The position numbers were made by a program, and so were the translations under genes. This document shows, in pieces, positions 27,066-36,815 of a DNA stretch of 64,000 nucleotides (position 1 is its first letter; each line of letters opens with the position of its first letter). Below the pieces are notes generated by a model. It was not told where the DNA came from, did not search any database, and saw only the letters and a program-made list of their open reading frames with translations. The stretch lies in assembly GCA_023460955.1 (NCBI GenBank), contig JAEWOH010000024.1:1-64000 (forward strand). The letters are read 5' to 3'. The stretch is from Bacillota bacterium (lineage in GTDB: Bacteria > Bacillota > Clostridia > Acetivibrionales > DSM-1351).

Positions 27066-28375
27066 ACTTCGATGATGAAAGAAAGAAATTGTTTGATGAA
27101 GTATGGGAAGAGCCGATGACAACAGTTGCAAAGCGTTATGGGCTATCTGATAATGGTCTTCGTAAAAGATGTATTAAGCTTGAGATTCCACTTCCACCTG
27201 TAGGTCATTGGGCAAAGCTGCAGGCTGGTAAGGAAAGCATTTCTAAGCCCAAACTTCCTCCCTTGAAAATAATTCAGCAAAAAATCTACGAAAATGAAAC
27301 AAAACAATATCAGACCATTGAAATTGCTGACATTGAAAATAAACCCGATGATGAACTGGAAGAACTTGATGGAATTGAATTACTTACGCCGGAATCAAAG
27401 GAAAAATTCATGAAGTGGTGCAGTAAGATTCAGGTTCCAAGAAAAATAGAACACTTTAACCCGCTTATAATCGATTATCAAAATGAGATTGAGTATAGGA
27501 AGGCAAGGGATAAGGAACACAAATTCCATGATATTTTTAAATATTATTACTCCATTGATATGGTTATGCAGTCTAAAATAAAATATCGTGACAATAAAGC
27601 AGTACTCCCAATCTCGGTATCAGATAAACATGCAAATCGTGCATTCAGAATTATAGATACATTTATAAACCTGGTTAATGAGTTGGATGGAAAAGTTGTC
27701 GTTGAACATGGACAAAAAGATTATGCAACCTTTAATTTATTTAATCATACATTTACATTACAAATGACCGAAACTATGGTGAAACGCCGATCTCTATCAT
27801 CAGGTACACAAGCTGAAAAAACTATAAAAAATTTTCGGCCGTTATATGAGAAAGTTCCTAGCGGCGTATTTGAGATTGAATTTAGAGAGGTCTTAGGTCA
27901 CTGGGATAAAGAGAAAACAGCAAAAACACTAAGATTTATGGACTCTATTGAGATACCAATCGAAAAACAACTTGGAGATATATTTATATCTTTATTCAAA
28001 ACTGCAAATGAGGCTAAAATTGCAAGATTTTTAGCTGAACGCGAATACAAACAGAAAGCAAAAGAGCAACAGTGTCTTCGTGAGATTGAGGAAAAAAGGA
28101 GAAAGAACGCACAAGAAGTTGAAGAACGAAATCGCAGGAAACAGCATTTGTTTGAAAATATTGAGAATCAAATGGAAGACTGGTTTAAGTCACAAAGACT
28201 CCGAAGGTATGTGGATGAACTGGAAAAATTCACTTCAGAAATAGATGAAGTGGCAACGAAAGAGTTGTTGGTCAAATATATTGGTTATGTAAAACAACAC
28301 GCTGAGAAATGTAATCCAATAACAGATATTCTTAATGAAATCAATGCAATAGGAATTTTAAATCCACCAGAATAA
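27062..28375 (+). CDS. HTH-containing coiled-coil protein, partner of the 25,410 gene
   Basis: A 437-residue protein. Residues 3-55 contain the recurring module RKKLFDEVWEEPMTTVAKRY followed by GLSDNGLRKRCIKLEIPLPP and GHWAK, a helix-turn-helix seen at the N-terminus of uncharacterised proteins in accessory regions. The middle (about 80-300) is mixed alpha/beta and unrecognised; residues about 315-385 are a strongly charged coiled coil (rich in E, K, R, Q). ATG 27062 overlaps the upstream stop as ATGA and has GGGAGGGAG before it. A DNA-binding sensor or regulator acting with the TIM-barrel protein is plausible but unproven. Confidence 0.65.
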   Translation: MNFDDERKKLFDEVWEEPMTTVAKRYGLSDNGLRKRCIKLEIPLPPVGHWAKLQAGKESISKPKLPPLKIIQQKIYENETKQYQTIEIADIENKPDDELEELDGIELLTPESKEKFMKWCSKIQVPRKIEHFNPLIIDYQNEIEYRKARDKEHKFHDIFKYYYSIDMVMQSKIKYRDNKAVLPISVSDKHANRAFRIIDTFINLVNELDGKVVVEHGQKDYATFNLFNHTFTLQMTETMVKRRSLSSGTQAEKTIKNFRPLYEKVPSGVFEIEFREVLGHWDKEKTAKTLRFMDSIEIPIEKQLGDIFISLFKTANEAKIARFLAEREYKQKAKEQQCLREIEEKRRKNAQEVEERNRRKQHLFENIENQMEDWFKSQRLRRYVDELEKFTSEIDEVATKELLVKYIGYVKQHAEKCNPITDILNEINAIGILNPPE

Positions 28376-28400
28376 GGTAGTCAAAATAGGAATTTCCATA

Positions 28401-28429
28401 TTGCAAGTTATGGCAATGTGTACTATAAT
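28401..28429 (+). promoter_or_regulatory. Promoter of the pPIWI-RE operon
   Basis: TTGCAA at 28,401-28,406 and a consensus TATAAT at 28,424-28,429 are separated by exactly 17 bases. Transcription would start near 28,436, giving a leader of about 130 bases that contains the intrinsic terminator at 28,503 before the first gene. Confidence 0.7.
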
Positions 28430-28502
28430 TTAGGTGTCTGCGATAAAAAATAATAACAGTAATCCGCCTTATACAATAAAGTGTTAATTAAATTTGTATA
28501 GC

Positions 28503-28539
28503 AGGTGTTCTGTATATTTATTGCAGAACACCTTTTTTG
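28503..28539 (+). terminator. Intrinsic terminator in the leader of the pPIWI-RE operon
   Basis: Perfect 10-bp stem AGGTGTTCTG (28,503-28,512) / CAGAACACCT (28,524-28,533) followed by six Ts. It may end the upstream transcript (stop at 28,375), but it lies downstream of the promoter at 28,401-28,429 and upstream of the ATG at 28,566, so it may act as an attenuator. A similar sequence, AGGTGTCTG, occurs at 28,432-28,440 and could in part compete for the 3' arm. Confidence 0.8.
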
Positions 28540-28565
28540 TTACCAATTTTTAAGGAGGATTAGGT

Positions 28566-29723
28566 ATGATGGAACATAATATTTATAATCAATTCTATTA
28601 TCTACTATGTGAAATCGCATATGGACTAAAAAGTAAAGAAGCCAAATATAAAAAGTTGTTAGGTAGCAAAGTAGTATGTGACAAGCAGTACATAAAGGAT
28701 CAGTACTTAATTCGGGTACTTAATAAATTATATGTATTTGCGCTAAAGAATAATTTAAAGGACTCAGAAGGCAATATTTTAGCGCCAAGGGACGAAACCG
28801 ATGCCCTTACGAACTATTTTAGTAGGAATATTTCAGATTGGATGGAAGGATGGAGCGACGATGTTAAATCTGTACTAGAACCCTTTTGTGGTATGGAGCC
28901 CCTTATACAATTGAGGGGTGGCGGTAAATACCTGTGTAATGAGAGTTGCTTTGAATTAGCTTTACAATGTACATTGTATGATAAAGATGCAGAACAGAGA
29001 CAATTATTTAATGTATTAAAAAGTTTAAGTCAGGAAGCTTATGTTGCTTGTAGGAAATATATCATTACTCATCCAATAATTGATTCTCTGAATTTGGGTG
29101 AGTTCAGAATAATGCTTAATGAGTTAGGGTTAGATGAACGTAGAATGAATAAAATTATAGATTACGCTTATGAGCCAATCCCTGATGATGCTGCCTTTGA
29201 ATGTTTATGTTGTGGGTGGACAGTTTCAAGGACTATCGACGGTAGTTTGTGCTGTATAGAAAGTAGGTGTAAGCATAATACGGACAACTTTAAAAAGATT
29301 GAGAAACTGGGAGACACTAGGAACCTGAGAAGGTTAAAACCTGGGGTAATGAGATACATGTCTATACCCGGAAAATTAGAGTTGTTAATTGAAAAGTATT
29401 GTTTGAAAAATGATATTAAATATGAGTTATGGCCCAATAAAGATGATTATGATATAAAAATAACCATGCCAAATGGTCGTATTTTAGCTATAGATGCAAA
29501 GGATTATAGAAATGCATTTGTTTTAGGGAAAAACATACAAGACAACAATACTCTGTTTTGTTCAGAGGACTGGAATGAAGGATATATCGTTGTGCCGGAT
29601 GAATCAGTTGAACAAAAAGTAGACTATTGTAAGGTAATCAACAAAGTGCTACGAAGGAAGATTGGAAACATGTCTTGCATCACATTCTCTGAATTAATAG
29701 AAAGAATAAGAGAGGTACATTAG
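28566..29723 (+). CDS. pPIWI-RE-associated restriction endonuclease (PD-(D/E)xK)
   Basis: A 385-residue protein, first gene of a three-gene pPIWI-RE island. The C-terminal about 120 residues form a restriction-endonuclease fold with catalytic Asp296 (in KDDYDIKITM) and Asp310-x-Lys312 (in LAIDAKDY). A zinc-ribbon-like module precedes it (CLCCGWTVSR and CCIESRC, about residues 212-235). The N-terminal 200 residues are helical and poorly conserved in appearance. Known family logic: the REase is associated with a pPIWI-RE protein and a DinG-like helicase in predicted anti-invader systems. RBS AAGGAGG; 2 bases separate it from the helicase gene. Confidence 0.85.
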   Translation: MMEHNIYNQFYYLLCEIAYGLKSKEAKYKKLLGSKVVCDKQYIKDQYLIRVLNKLYVFALKNNLKDSEGNILAPRDETDALTNYFSRNISDWMEGWSDDVKSVLEPFCGMEPLIQLRGGGKYLCNESCFELALQCTLYDKDAEQRQLFNVLKSLSQEAYVACRKYIITHPIIDSLNLGEFRIMLNELGLDERRMNKIIDYAYEPIPDDAAFECLCCGWTVSRTIDGSLCCIESRCKHNTDNFKKIEKLGDTRNLRRLKPGVMRYMSIPGKLELLIEKYCLKNDIKYELWPNKDDYDIKITMPNGRILAIDAKDYRNAFVLGKNIQDNNTLFCSEDWNEGYIVVPDESVEQKVDYCKVINKVLRRKIGNMSCITFSELIERIREVH

Positions 29724-29725
29724 GA

Positions 29726-32700
29726 ATGGGAAAAAATAAAAATTCTTTAAAGGCTGCAGTCGAGGGTGAAATTAAGAGGTCTTTACTATCATCAGGAGAA
29801 AATGCATCTGATAAGTTAATCGGAGAATTCGTTCTAATAGAAGGGTTTCTACATTTTTGTTATAGCAATGGACTAGTTAAAGATTATAAAAATCTTTATG
29901 GCTTGTTATCGAATTTACATAAGATCGGAAAAGATCAACTTAGTACTTTACATTACTATTTAGATAATTTAAGAGATAAGTATTATTCATTATCATCAAA
30001 GACCTATTATACTGAGGTAATTAATAAATATTTGAAGGTATCTATACAAGTTAGAATGTATGATATTCAAAATGACAGTATTGTTTTTTGCGGTGGTAAC
30101 TTGGATATAAACAATAGACAAGCCTACTATTTTAGCCTCGTCAATGAACTTCCGGCAATGAATAGTACCAAAATAAAATATGATCATACTCTAGCAAGTT
30201 ATTATTTTATATACAATGATAGCGAGATTAAAGTTTCACTCGAGGATATTAACCTCCCTTTTGCTGATTATAAATATGGTAGAAATAAAAAAGGTGGAAG
30301 TTTTACAATATCATTAGAAAAGCTTCTACGGGCAGCAAAAGAAATGGATCTCCTAATTGAAGAGAAAATTCGCCAAGGGGCAATTATAAAAACTCAGAAC
30401 TATGAGCAACGACTAATGAAAGTTGCTGTAAAAGCAGTCGATCAAGGGGAAATAAAAGATACTAATGAGATAACAGTAGAAAAAATGTGCAACATTCTTG
30501 GAATGGTTGGGGCAGGCAAGTCAACAATAATGCAAGTAATAGCTTTCGATGCAGCAAGAAGGGGTTACAGACTGTGTATTGTATTTGAAACCGTTAGGGA
30601 AGTTCTTGAGGTTTCGCATATTTTTGAAGTATTAGGCATTAAGGCGACACCGTTAAGGGGTGAAACAACAATAGATGATCAAATTGAAAAGGTGCTTGAT
30701 GGGAATGAAATGTATATATCAGAAAAGTTTTCAAAGCATTTAACTGGTGTTTGCTCCCTAGATGGATTCATTGGAAGGCATGATACATTCACTACAATAG
30801 ACTATGGTAAAGAGCCATGCTTTAAGCTTATGTCAGAAGAAAATAAAGGTACGTATTTGTGTCCTTTTTATGAAAGCTGTCCAAGAAAAAAGGATATTAG
30901 GGATATTCAGAATGCAGATATTATTATAACAAATATTCATAGTCTAATTAGTTGTAATAGCCATTTTATTAAAGAATTTGGAAGATTGACCTTAGTTGAG
31001 TATATTCTTTCATCTGTAGATATTGTTATATTTGATGAGGCAGATAAGCTGCAAGTGATTCTTGATAAAATATTTTGTGATACAGCGGAGGTATCACAGG
31101 TATTTTCAAATAATATTGAGCAGTTTACTAACGAAACTAATAGGTCTATATATGGACAATCATTACCCGTTTCAGATGATTTTAGGGCAGAATTTATATT
31201 TGCGATTAAATACCTAAATTCAATAAGAAATTTCATATCAAATAATGTGACAATCAGTAATATTGAAAGAATTAGCTCTGGAAGGTGGTTTTCGGGACTT
31301 CTCATGACGCTTGAGATGAATAACTCAGGAGAGTTTAATGAAATTTTGAAAGAAGATCTTGTTAACTTTAACATTAATGACGGGGATATAGAATTATTTA
31401 ATATATATAAAAGTGAGTTTTTACTTAGTAGCACAGAAAATGCGATGTCTAGGATTAAAGATACTTATGGCTTGAATGATAAGCAGGAACTTTTATTTAG
31501 ATTTACTCTCACATTAATTCTATTTGAAAAATCGCTATATAGATTAAGCGATTTACTACAGAGAATGTCTGAAGTGAGTATAGATAACTTTGAAATACCG
31601 GATATATTCAGGGCACCTTTAAGGAGACTATTGAAGGTGATTCCTACATCACCTTTAGGCAATAGATTTGGATATATCTATGATAATGAAAAAAATGATA
31701 TAACAATCTTTAGGCAATTCGGTATAGGCAGAAGTATAATGCTTGATTTACCTTATTTAAAGATCGATAATCAAGGCAATCCCCTAGGGCCTAATGTATT
31801 ACTTTTCTCTGGCTCAAGTTGGGCTGAGGGGTCATACAGGTATCATATTAATAAGCCTGTAAAATATATTTTAAAGTCTAGTGACAATATTCTAAAGTTC
31901 ATTGAGAATACAGAAGTTACTATAGTAAGGTCAAAAACAATGATATCGGGTAACAAATATAAAGAAAGTGCAATAGAAGAGTTAATTCAGGATTCTATTA
32001 AGTATATAGAAAATCAATTAGATCAAAAGGGCAGAGTACTTGTAATAGTTAATAGTTATAAACAGTGCATAATTGTACAGCAAGTATTACAGGAGTTATT
32101 GCAACAAGTAAGAGTTTTCAGGCTAGTTTCTGATAAAGCTAAGCATGAAGAGGGAACTATCCAAAGAGGTAAGCTAAATGAGGCTAAAGACTTTAATTTT
32201 GACATATTAGTTGCGCCTGCTATGGCTATAGAAAGAGGACACAACATAATTGATGATATGGGCCATTCACTATTTACATCATTATTTTTTGCAGTACGGC
32301 CAATGGATGTTCCAAGGGATATTGAAAATATTGTAAGTAGTTTAAATGGTGCAATATACGAATACTCTGTAAAACATAACGAGTTTGATGTAAGTGAACA
32401 GATAGAAAATATTAAAAGGTTCGCTAATATCATTTGGAATGATTTTTTTAAAAACTATTACTCTCTGGAGAACTTACCTTCCATACAAAAAAAGGAAATA
32501 ATAGTATCCAGATTAATATTAATTATTCAGATTTATGGAAGGCTGTTAAGAATAGTCGATACTCAAAGAATTCCACCTAAGATATTCTTTATTGATGGAG
32601 CCTTCAGTGGAAATGAGTTAAATGGCTTTAATCTCTTAAAAGAAATTGAAGAGTACTTGGAGAATAATATTAAACGCCAAGATGTAGGCGGTATTGTAGA

Positions 32701-32755
32701 GATGTTATATGGCCCATTCTATAGAGCATTAAAGGGAGGAAAAGTGAATGTTTAA
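29726..32755 (+). CDS. DinG/XPD-like superfamily 2 helicase of the pPIWI-RE island
   Basis: A 1009-residue DNA helicase. Walker A is at about 259-267 (GMVGAGKST), Walker B is FDEADKL with DEAD at 437-440. Four cysteines at about 343, 365, 379 and 385 (CSLDG, KEPCFKL, YLCPFYESCPR) have the spacing of the 4Fe-4S cluster of DinG/XPD helicases, and IITNIHSLIS corresponds to the usual motif after the cluster. The C-terminal RecA domain includes GRVLVIVNSYKQC and, near the end, IQIYGRLLRIVDT, which fits the motif VI region. A 240-residue N-terminal extension is unique to the context. It overlaps the pPIWI-RE gene by 8 bases. Confidence 0.88.
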   Translation: MGKNKNSLKAAVEGEIKRSLLSSGENASDKLIGEFVLIEGFLHFCYSNGLVKDYKNLYGLLSNLHKIGKDQLSTLHYYLDNLRDKYYSLSSKTYYTEVINKYLKVSIQVRMYDIQNDSIVFCGGNLDINNRQAYYFSLVNELPAMNSTKIKYDHTLASYYFIYNDSEIKVSLEDINLPFADYKYGRNKKGGSFTISLEKLLRAAKEMDLLIEEKIRQGAIIKTQNYEQRLMKVAVKAVDQGEIKDTNEITVEKMCNILGMVGAGKSTIMQVIAFDAARRGYRLCIVFETVREVLEVSHIFEVLGIKATPLRGETTIDDQIEKVLDGNEMYISEKFSKHLTGVCSLDGFIGRHDTFTTIDYGKEPCFKLMSEENKGTYLCPFYESCPRKKDIRDIQNADIIITNIHSLISCNSHFIKEFGRLTLVEYILSSVDIVIFDEADKLQVILDKIFCDTAEVSQVFSNNIEQFTNETNRSIYGQSLPVSDDFRAEFIFAIKYLNSIRNFISNNVTISNIERISSGRWFSGLLMTLEMNNSGEFNEILKEDLVNFNINDGDIELFNIYKSEFLLSSTENAMSRIKDTYGLNDKQELLFRFTLTLILFEKSLYRLSDLLQRMSEVSIDNFEIPDIFRAPLRRLLKVIPTSPLGNRFGYIYDNEKNDITIFRQFGIGRSIMLDLPYLKIDNQGNPLGPNVLLFSGSSWAEGSYRYHINKPVKYILKSSDNILKFIENTEVTIVRSKTMISGNKYKESAIEELIQDSIKYIENQLDQKGRVLVIVNSYKQCIIVQQVLQELLQQVRVFRLVSDKAKHEEGTIQRGKLNEAKDFNFDILVAPAMAIERGHNIIDDMGHSLFTSLFFAVRPMDVPRDIENIVSSLNGAIYEYSVKHNEFDVSEQIENIKRFANIIWNDFFKNYYSLENLPSIQKKEIIVSRLILIIQIYGRLLRIVDTQRIPPKIFFIDGAFSGNELNGFNLLKEIEEYLENNIKRQDVGGIVEMLYGPFYRALKGGKVNV

Positions 32756-35207
32756 AACAATCAAGCCGCTGGCCTTTAGAGTAAAAGAAAATCTAGAAAT
32801 TAATTTATATGTAATGAAGATGCCAGAAAGATGGGTAAAAGTTTTTTATAGTGATTTTTTTGATTCTGTCGCAAGAAAAAAGCTTTTGAAAACAAAACCT
32901 ATAGAAGAACTATTATATGCAGTGAGTCCAGAAATCTTATACATTGGGGACTTTTATAATTCTTGTTCTGATAAAACATGGATAGTGAGTACTGAAAGGA
33001 TCAATAAAAGATCTCTCTTTAGTGTAGTCAAATCCTGGTGTAGTTTTGTATTAAACGATTTAAGAAATCCTGATATAAGAGAAGGATTTATTGAATGGGA
33101 AAAAGGGCTATGTATTGAGGATATCTGTGATTACGAAGAGCAGACATTTAAACTTACAGATGAAAATGGATATATTCTTGATAAAAAAATATTTTCAATC
33201 TTACCTAACTTAGTGTTGAACAAAATTTCACAGAAAGGGATAGTTATAAATGAATCGGATATATCATTTTTACGTGGGGGAGATAAAAAGATAATAAGCG
33301 ATCCACTGAATCTATCATATAAAACGCAAAAAATAGAGGATTATTATTCTATATCAATAAACGCTACAATTCAGACTACCCCACATAATAGAGAGCCTTT
33401 GATATTATTTGAGCCAAGGATTACTAGATGGGTATCAAGAAGAAAAATCCCATTTGAGATGCTTAGATCTAGCAATACCACAGTATATGTAAGAAGTGGG
33501 AAAAAGACATTATATCCGCTAGAAATTGGATTTAGTAATGGGAAAATTATTTGGGAGCCTTTAAAGGAGAGCGTGTTTTCTAATCATTTTATTGGACTAC
33601 GATTACCAGAGGCGGAGGGATACTTTAATTCTCCATGGGATTATACAAGGAATAATACTGTTGATTTATATACTAACTATAGGATTGAAATGGGATCTGG
33701 CTTTACATACGTAAAATCCGGTATGGCGATGAGAGATAAAAATGCAATATATAGTGGCATCAATTCAATAATAAGAGAATTCGCTTGCGAAATTAATGAA
33801 TTTGAAAAGGCAAAAGGTGGACCGTTAAAGTATAAGAAAGATATTATTGGTAAGAATGATCAAGCTTTTAGAAAAGCCATTGCAAATGCTATAGACAGTA
33901 AAAAACTAGATATTGAGATTTATTATGAGTTTGAAAACCCAACTCTTGGTGCAATTAAAGATGAACTAAAGAGTACCTTAGGAATAGATGAGTTTATTGC
34001 CTCAACACCAGAGCTGGATATTAATATCTCCTTCAATAGAGTAACAAATATATTAGGTCCACTTGAGGGAACGAATGAGATAATCAAACATGAAAACAGA
34101 ATAAAAGATGTATTAGTTTGCTTAAAGAAAAAGGATAACGTTACAGCTTGTCTTGTTTTACTACCATTTAAGGATGATCAGGGGGAACTGGTTTTCTCAC
34201 CTGGCAAAGACCCGAAAAGAGCAATAAGAGCAGGTTTTGCTGCTTCAGGGAGATTAACACAATTCATCTCGCCTTTTGGAGATGATGATGCTGAGCATAG
34301 AGTCAAGGCTGCTGTTTATGACCTGTACAGGCAATTAGGTTATGTAGAAAAGTTTGAAGGGGCTAAAAAAGGTGTTGATATTGATTATAACACTCCTATA
34401 ACTGCCATACATGTGATTAACTATAAGAAAACTCCTTACGGCCATATCGATAGGGCTATGGTTGCGGTTACAATAAATCAACTAGAAGGGAAAGTGTTTG
34501 TAGAATGCCCTGCTTTATGGAGGGGGTCAAAATTGTATTGGGAAGCTTCATTAGCTTTTCAAGGAGTAGCAACGGAAGAGGGAAAAAACAAGTTCACCAA
34601 GACAAGAATATTAGATGATATAAAGAGCAAGGTGTATGAATTATATAACTATAATAAGAATCCTCATATCATGGTTATAAGTAGTAATGGTACAACAAGG
34701 AATGTGTGGAAGCTGCTGACTGATAGTGAACTATCAAGTGCTGACAAAAGTGGACCATACTCAATTAAAAAGATATGGTTTTATGATCAGAATAAAAATG
34801 ATGGAATTGATGTTCTGAGTAAAGAAAGTGGCTTAAGGATTATCAGGATTAGATGTAATGACGAGGTTCCAGGTTATATTACGCCTTTAGATAGTACAGG
34901 CAGTTGTGAAAGCAGATCGGGATTGTTTAAAAGTAACAGTGTATATTATGGTATTGCACCAAGGCCTTTTGATAAGGTTTATACAAACTCTTACTTATCA
35001 AAATCAAAACTACAAAAACCTAATTACGAGTTCAAAGTGACAGATATGATAGAAATTTATCCGATTTACCTTAAGGAAGAAGACGTAGCAGATCATTGGG
35101 TTTCGCTGGTTAATAATTATAGAGATGCCGCACATCAGTATAAAGATGTTTTAAAGGAACCTCTACCAATGCATTTAGCTTCAAAACTAGAGGAGTATAT
35201 ATATTAA
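32748..35207 (+). CDS. pPIWI-RE protein (prokaryotic Piwi/Argonaute-like, RNase H fold)
   Basis: An 819-residue protein of the pPIWI-RE family, Argonaute relatives named for conserved Arg and Glu residues. The N-terminal domain (about 1-400) includes SPWDYTRNNTVDLYT; the MID-like part (about 400-520) has AACLVLLPF-like strands; the RNase H fold domain (about 530-819) has KRAIRAGFAASGRLTQFI, HVINYKKTPYG, the RE region RIIRIRCNDEVPGY (Arg around 700, Glu706) and the diagnostic end AAHQYKDVLKEPLPMHLASK. It is predicted to bind nucleic acid guides or hybrids in defence. Full length, no frameshift. It forms one operon with REase and helicase. Confidence 0.9.
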   Translation: MFKTIKPLAFRVKENLEINLYVMKMPERWVKVFYSDFFDSVARKKLLKTKPIEELLYAVSPEILYIGDFYNSCSDKTWIVSTERINKRSLFSVVKSWCSFVLNDLRNPDIREGFIEWEKGLCIEDICDYEEQTFKLTDENGYILDKKIFSILPNLVLNKISQKGIVINESDISFLRGGDKKIISDPLNLSYKTQKIEDYYSISINATIQTTPHNREPLILFEPRITRWVSRRKIPFEMLRSSNTTVYVRSGKKTLYPLEIGFSNGKIIWEPLKESVFSNHFIGLRLPEAEGYFNSPWDYTRNNTVDLYTNYRIEMGSGFTYVKSGMAMRDKNAIYSGINSIIREFACEINEFEKAKGGPLKYKKDIIGKNDQAFRKAIANAIDSKKLDIEIYYEFENPTLGAIKDELKSTLGIDEFIASTPELDINISFNRVTNILGPLEGTNEIIKHENRIKDVLVCLKKKDNVTACLVLLPFKDDQGELVFSPGKDPKRAIRAGFAASGRLTQFISPFGDDDAEHRVKAAVYDLYRQLGYVEKFEGAKKGVDIDYNTPITAIHVINYKKTPYGHIDRAMVAVTINQLEGKVFVECPALWRGSKLYWEASLAFQGVATEEGKNKFTKTRILDDIKSKVYELYNYNKNPHIMVISSNGTTRNVWKLLTDSELSSADKSGPYSIKKIWFYDQNKNDGIDVLSKESGLRIIRIRCNDEVPGYITPLDSTGSCESRSGLFKSNSVYYGIAPRPFDKVYTNSYLSKSKLQKPNYEFKVTDMIEIYPIYLKEEDVADHWVSLVNNYRDAAHQYKDVLKEPLPMHLASKLEEYIY

Positions 35208-35264
35208 AAACCTTTGAAAAGACTGTTAGGCTTAGAGATATAGTAATATTAGTGAGGTAACGCT

Positions 35265-36815
35265 ATGGAATATGAAAAGAAAGAAAACGCTCTTAATCAA
35301 ATCATTTTAACAGGACAAATAATTGATACGCTGGATATGGAATCAATTAATAGAAAAACGCATGAAATGGATTTCACACTAATTACTAAAATTGAGGAAC
35401 ATTTGTCTAACATACAAACTGATATGTTGTCAAATGATGAAGAAATATTATATTTGTACACTGTAGCGAATTATGATTCAGTTCTATTTAGAATAGCAGA
35501 TCAAGATTTTGATACTGTAAAGTGTTATTCAAATAAACTACAAAGATATAATACATTTGAACAAGGCTATCACAAAAGTTACTTTGAAAGAGTTGATTAT
35601 CTCAGGAAAGCTCTAGCTTTACATTCTGAGAAAAGTAAAGTTTCAACTGTATATATGGCACAAGTCTCTATAAATCTTGCAAATATCTATTATGAAATGG
35701 GTAGGGTTATTGAATCTATAGAGGTCTTAAGTGAAACGAATAAATCTATAAGCATGTTTCCTATGGCTTTAGGTAACCTTGCTATAAAGCATCATACATT
35801 GGCTGAATGTTGTACTGATGAAAATGTCAAAAGATATTTACTAGAACAAGCTCTTATCGGACTTGATGTGATTTTTAAATCAGAAAAAAATAAGGAATAT
35901 ATTGATGAAGATCAAGAGAAAGTTTTTTCTAACTGGGGCGTGTATATTAAAGGAATACTTGACCAATACCTAGGTGATATTAAACCCTGGGATAATGGTT
36001 ACGATGTAAATGATATATATAAAAATTGGTGTTCTAAAAAACAGTTATCGCTTAACTATATTAATGTTATCTGCAAACAAGGGAATGTTGATAATTTACA
36101 TATTCCTAATATGGGTATAGGGTATTTTCAGGAAGATCAAAAAATGACTTATTATTCATGGTTCAACACAATTAAGCAGGAATATAACCTATCAAGATAC
36201 TTTCTATATCAGGAGGATACTATTACATATGAAGGTTCTTTTCATGAGTCACAAGGATATAACTTATTAATCAATACACTAGATTACCCAGCATTAGGAT
36301 ATAAGACTGAGCTTATCAAATCAGCACTTAAGACAGCATATGGTGTTCTGGATAAAATTGGTTTATTCTGTAGTCACTTCTTTAAAGTTAAAGCGCAACC
36401 TAGTAAGATAGATTTCAATAAATGGTATAAAGATGTTGAAATGCAAATTGCATTAGAAAGCCCATTTAAAGCTTTATATTGGTTAAGTCAGGATTTTGAT
36501 ATGAACAATGGTTATTTAAAAAAAATCCGTAGAATAAGAAATGTTATAGAACATCGCTATGTTAGAGTTCTAGAATTTTATGATATCCCAATTTCACAAG
36601 AACTAGATGATAAAGAAAAGTGTGAATATAATATTCAATATGAGGATTTACGATTAGTTGCGTATGAAACTTTAAAATTAACAAGGTCTGCTATATTTTA
36701 CATGGTTAATGGTTTCAACAAACTGTATAATGGGACAGTTAATACTGAATTAGAACAAGTTAAAGTATTTCTTCCGCTTATTTTAGATGTTTATGATGAT
36801 GAGTGGAAAAATTAA
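35265..36815 (+). CDS. LA2681-type HEPN domain protein, probable RNase effector
   Basis: A 516-residue protein. Residues about 60-215 are helical repeats of TPR character (VSINLANIYYEMGRVIESIE, MALGNLAIKHHTLAE). The C-terminal half carries a HEPN-like domain with IRRIRNVIEHRYVRV, i.e. the R-x4-H motif Arg425-Asn426...His430, in the arrangement I know from the LA2681-like HEPN family. The gene follows the pPIWI-RE gene by 57 bases on the same strand, with GTGAGGTAACGCT before the ATG, and may be co-transcribed. In defence contexts such proteins cleave RNA to stop growth; linkage to the pPIWI-RE system is inference. Confidence 0.75.
   Translation: MEYEKKENALNQIILTGQIIDTLDMESINRKTHEMDFTLITKIEEHLSNIQTDMLSNDEEILYLYTVANYDSVLFRIADQDFDTVKCYSNKLQRYNTFEQGYHKSYFERVDYLRKALALHSEKSKVSTVYMAQVSINLANIYYEMGRVIESIEVLSETNKSISMFPMALGNLAIKHHTLAECCTDENVKRYLLEQALIGLDVIFKSEKNKEYIDEDQEKVFSNWGVYIKGILDQYLGDIKPWDNGYDVNDIYKNWCSKKQLSLNYINVICKQGNVDNLHIPNMGIGYFQEDQKMTYYSWFNTIKQEYNLSRYFLYQEDTITYEGSFHESQGYNLLINTLDYPALGYKTELIKSALKTAYGVLDKIGLFCSHFFKVKAQPSKIDFNKWYKDVEMQIALESPFKALYWLSQDFDMNNGYLKKIRRIRNVIEHRYVRVLEFYDIPISQELDDKEKCEYNIQYEDLRLVAYETLKLTRSAIFYMVNGFNKLYNGTVNTELEQVKVFLPLILDVYDDEWKN

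Noticed and set aside
32748..35207. pPIWI-RE protein considered as a canonical long Argonaute
   Set aside because: No PAZ domain or DEDX slicer tetrad is visible; motifs and neighbours match the pPIWI-RE group instead.
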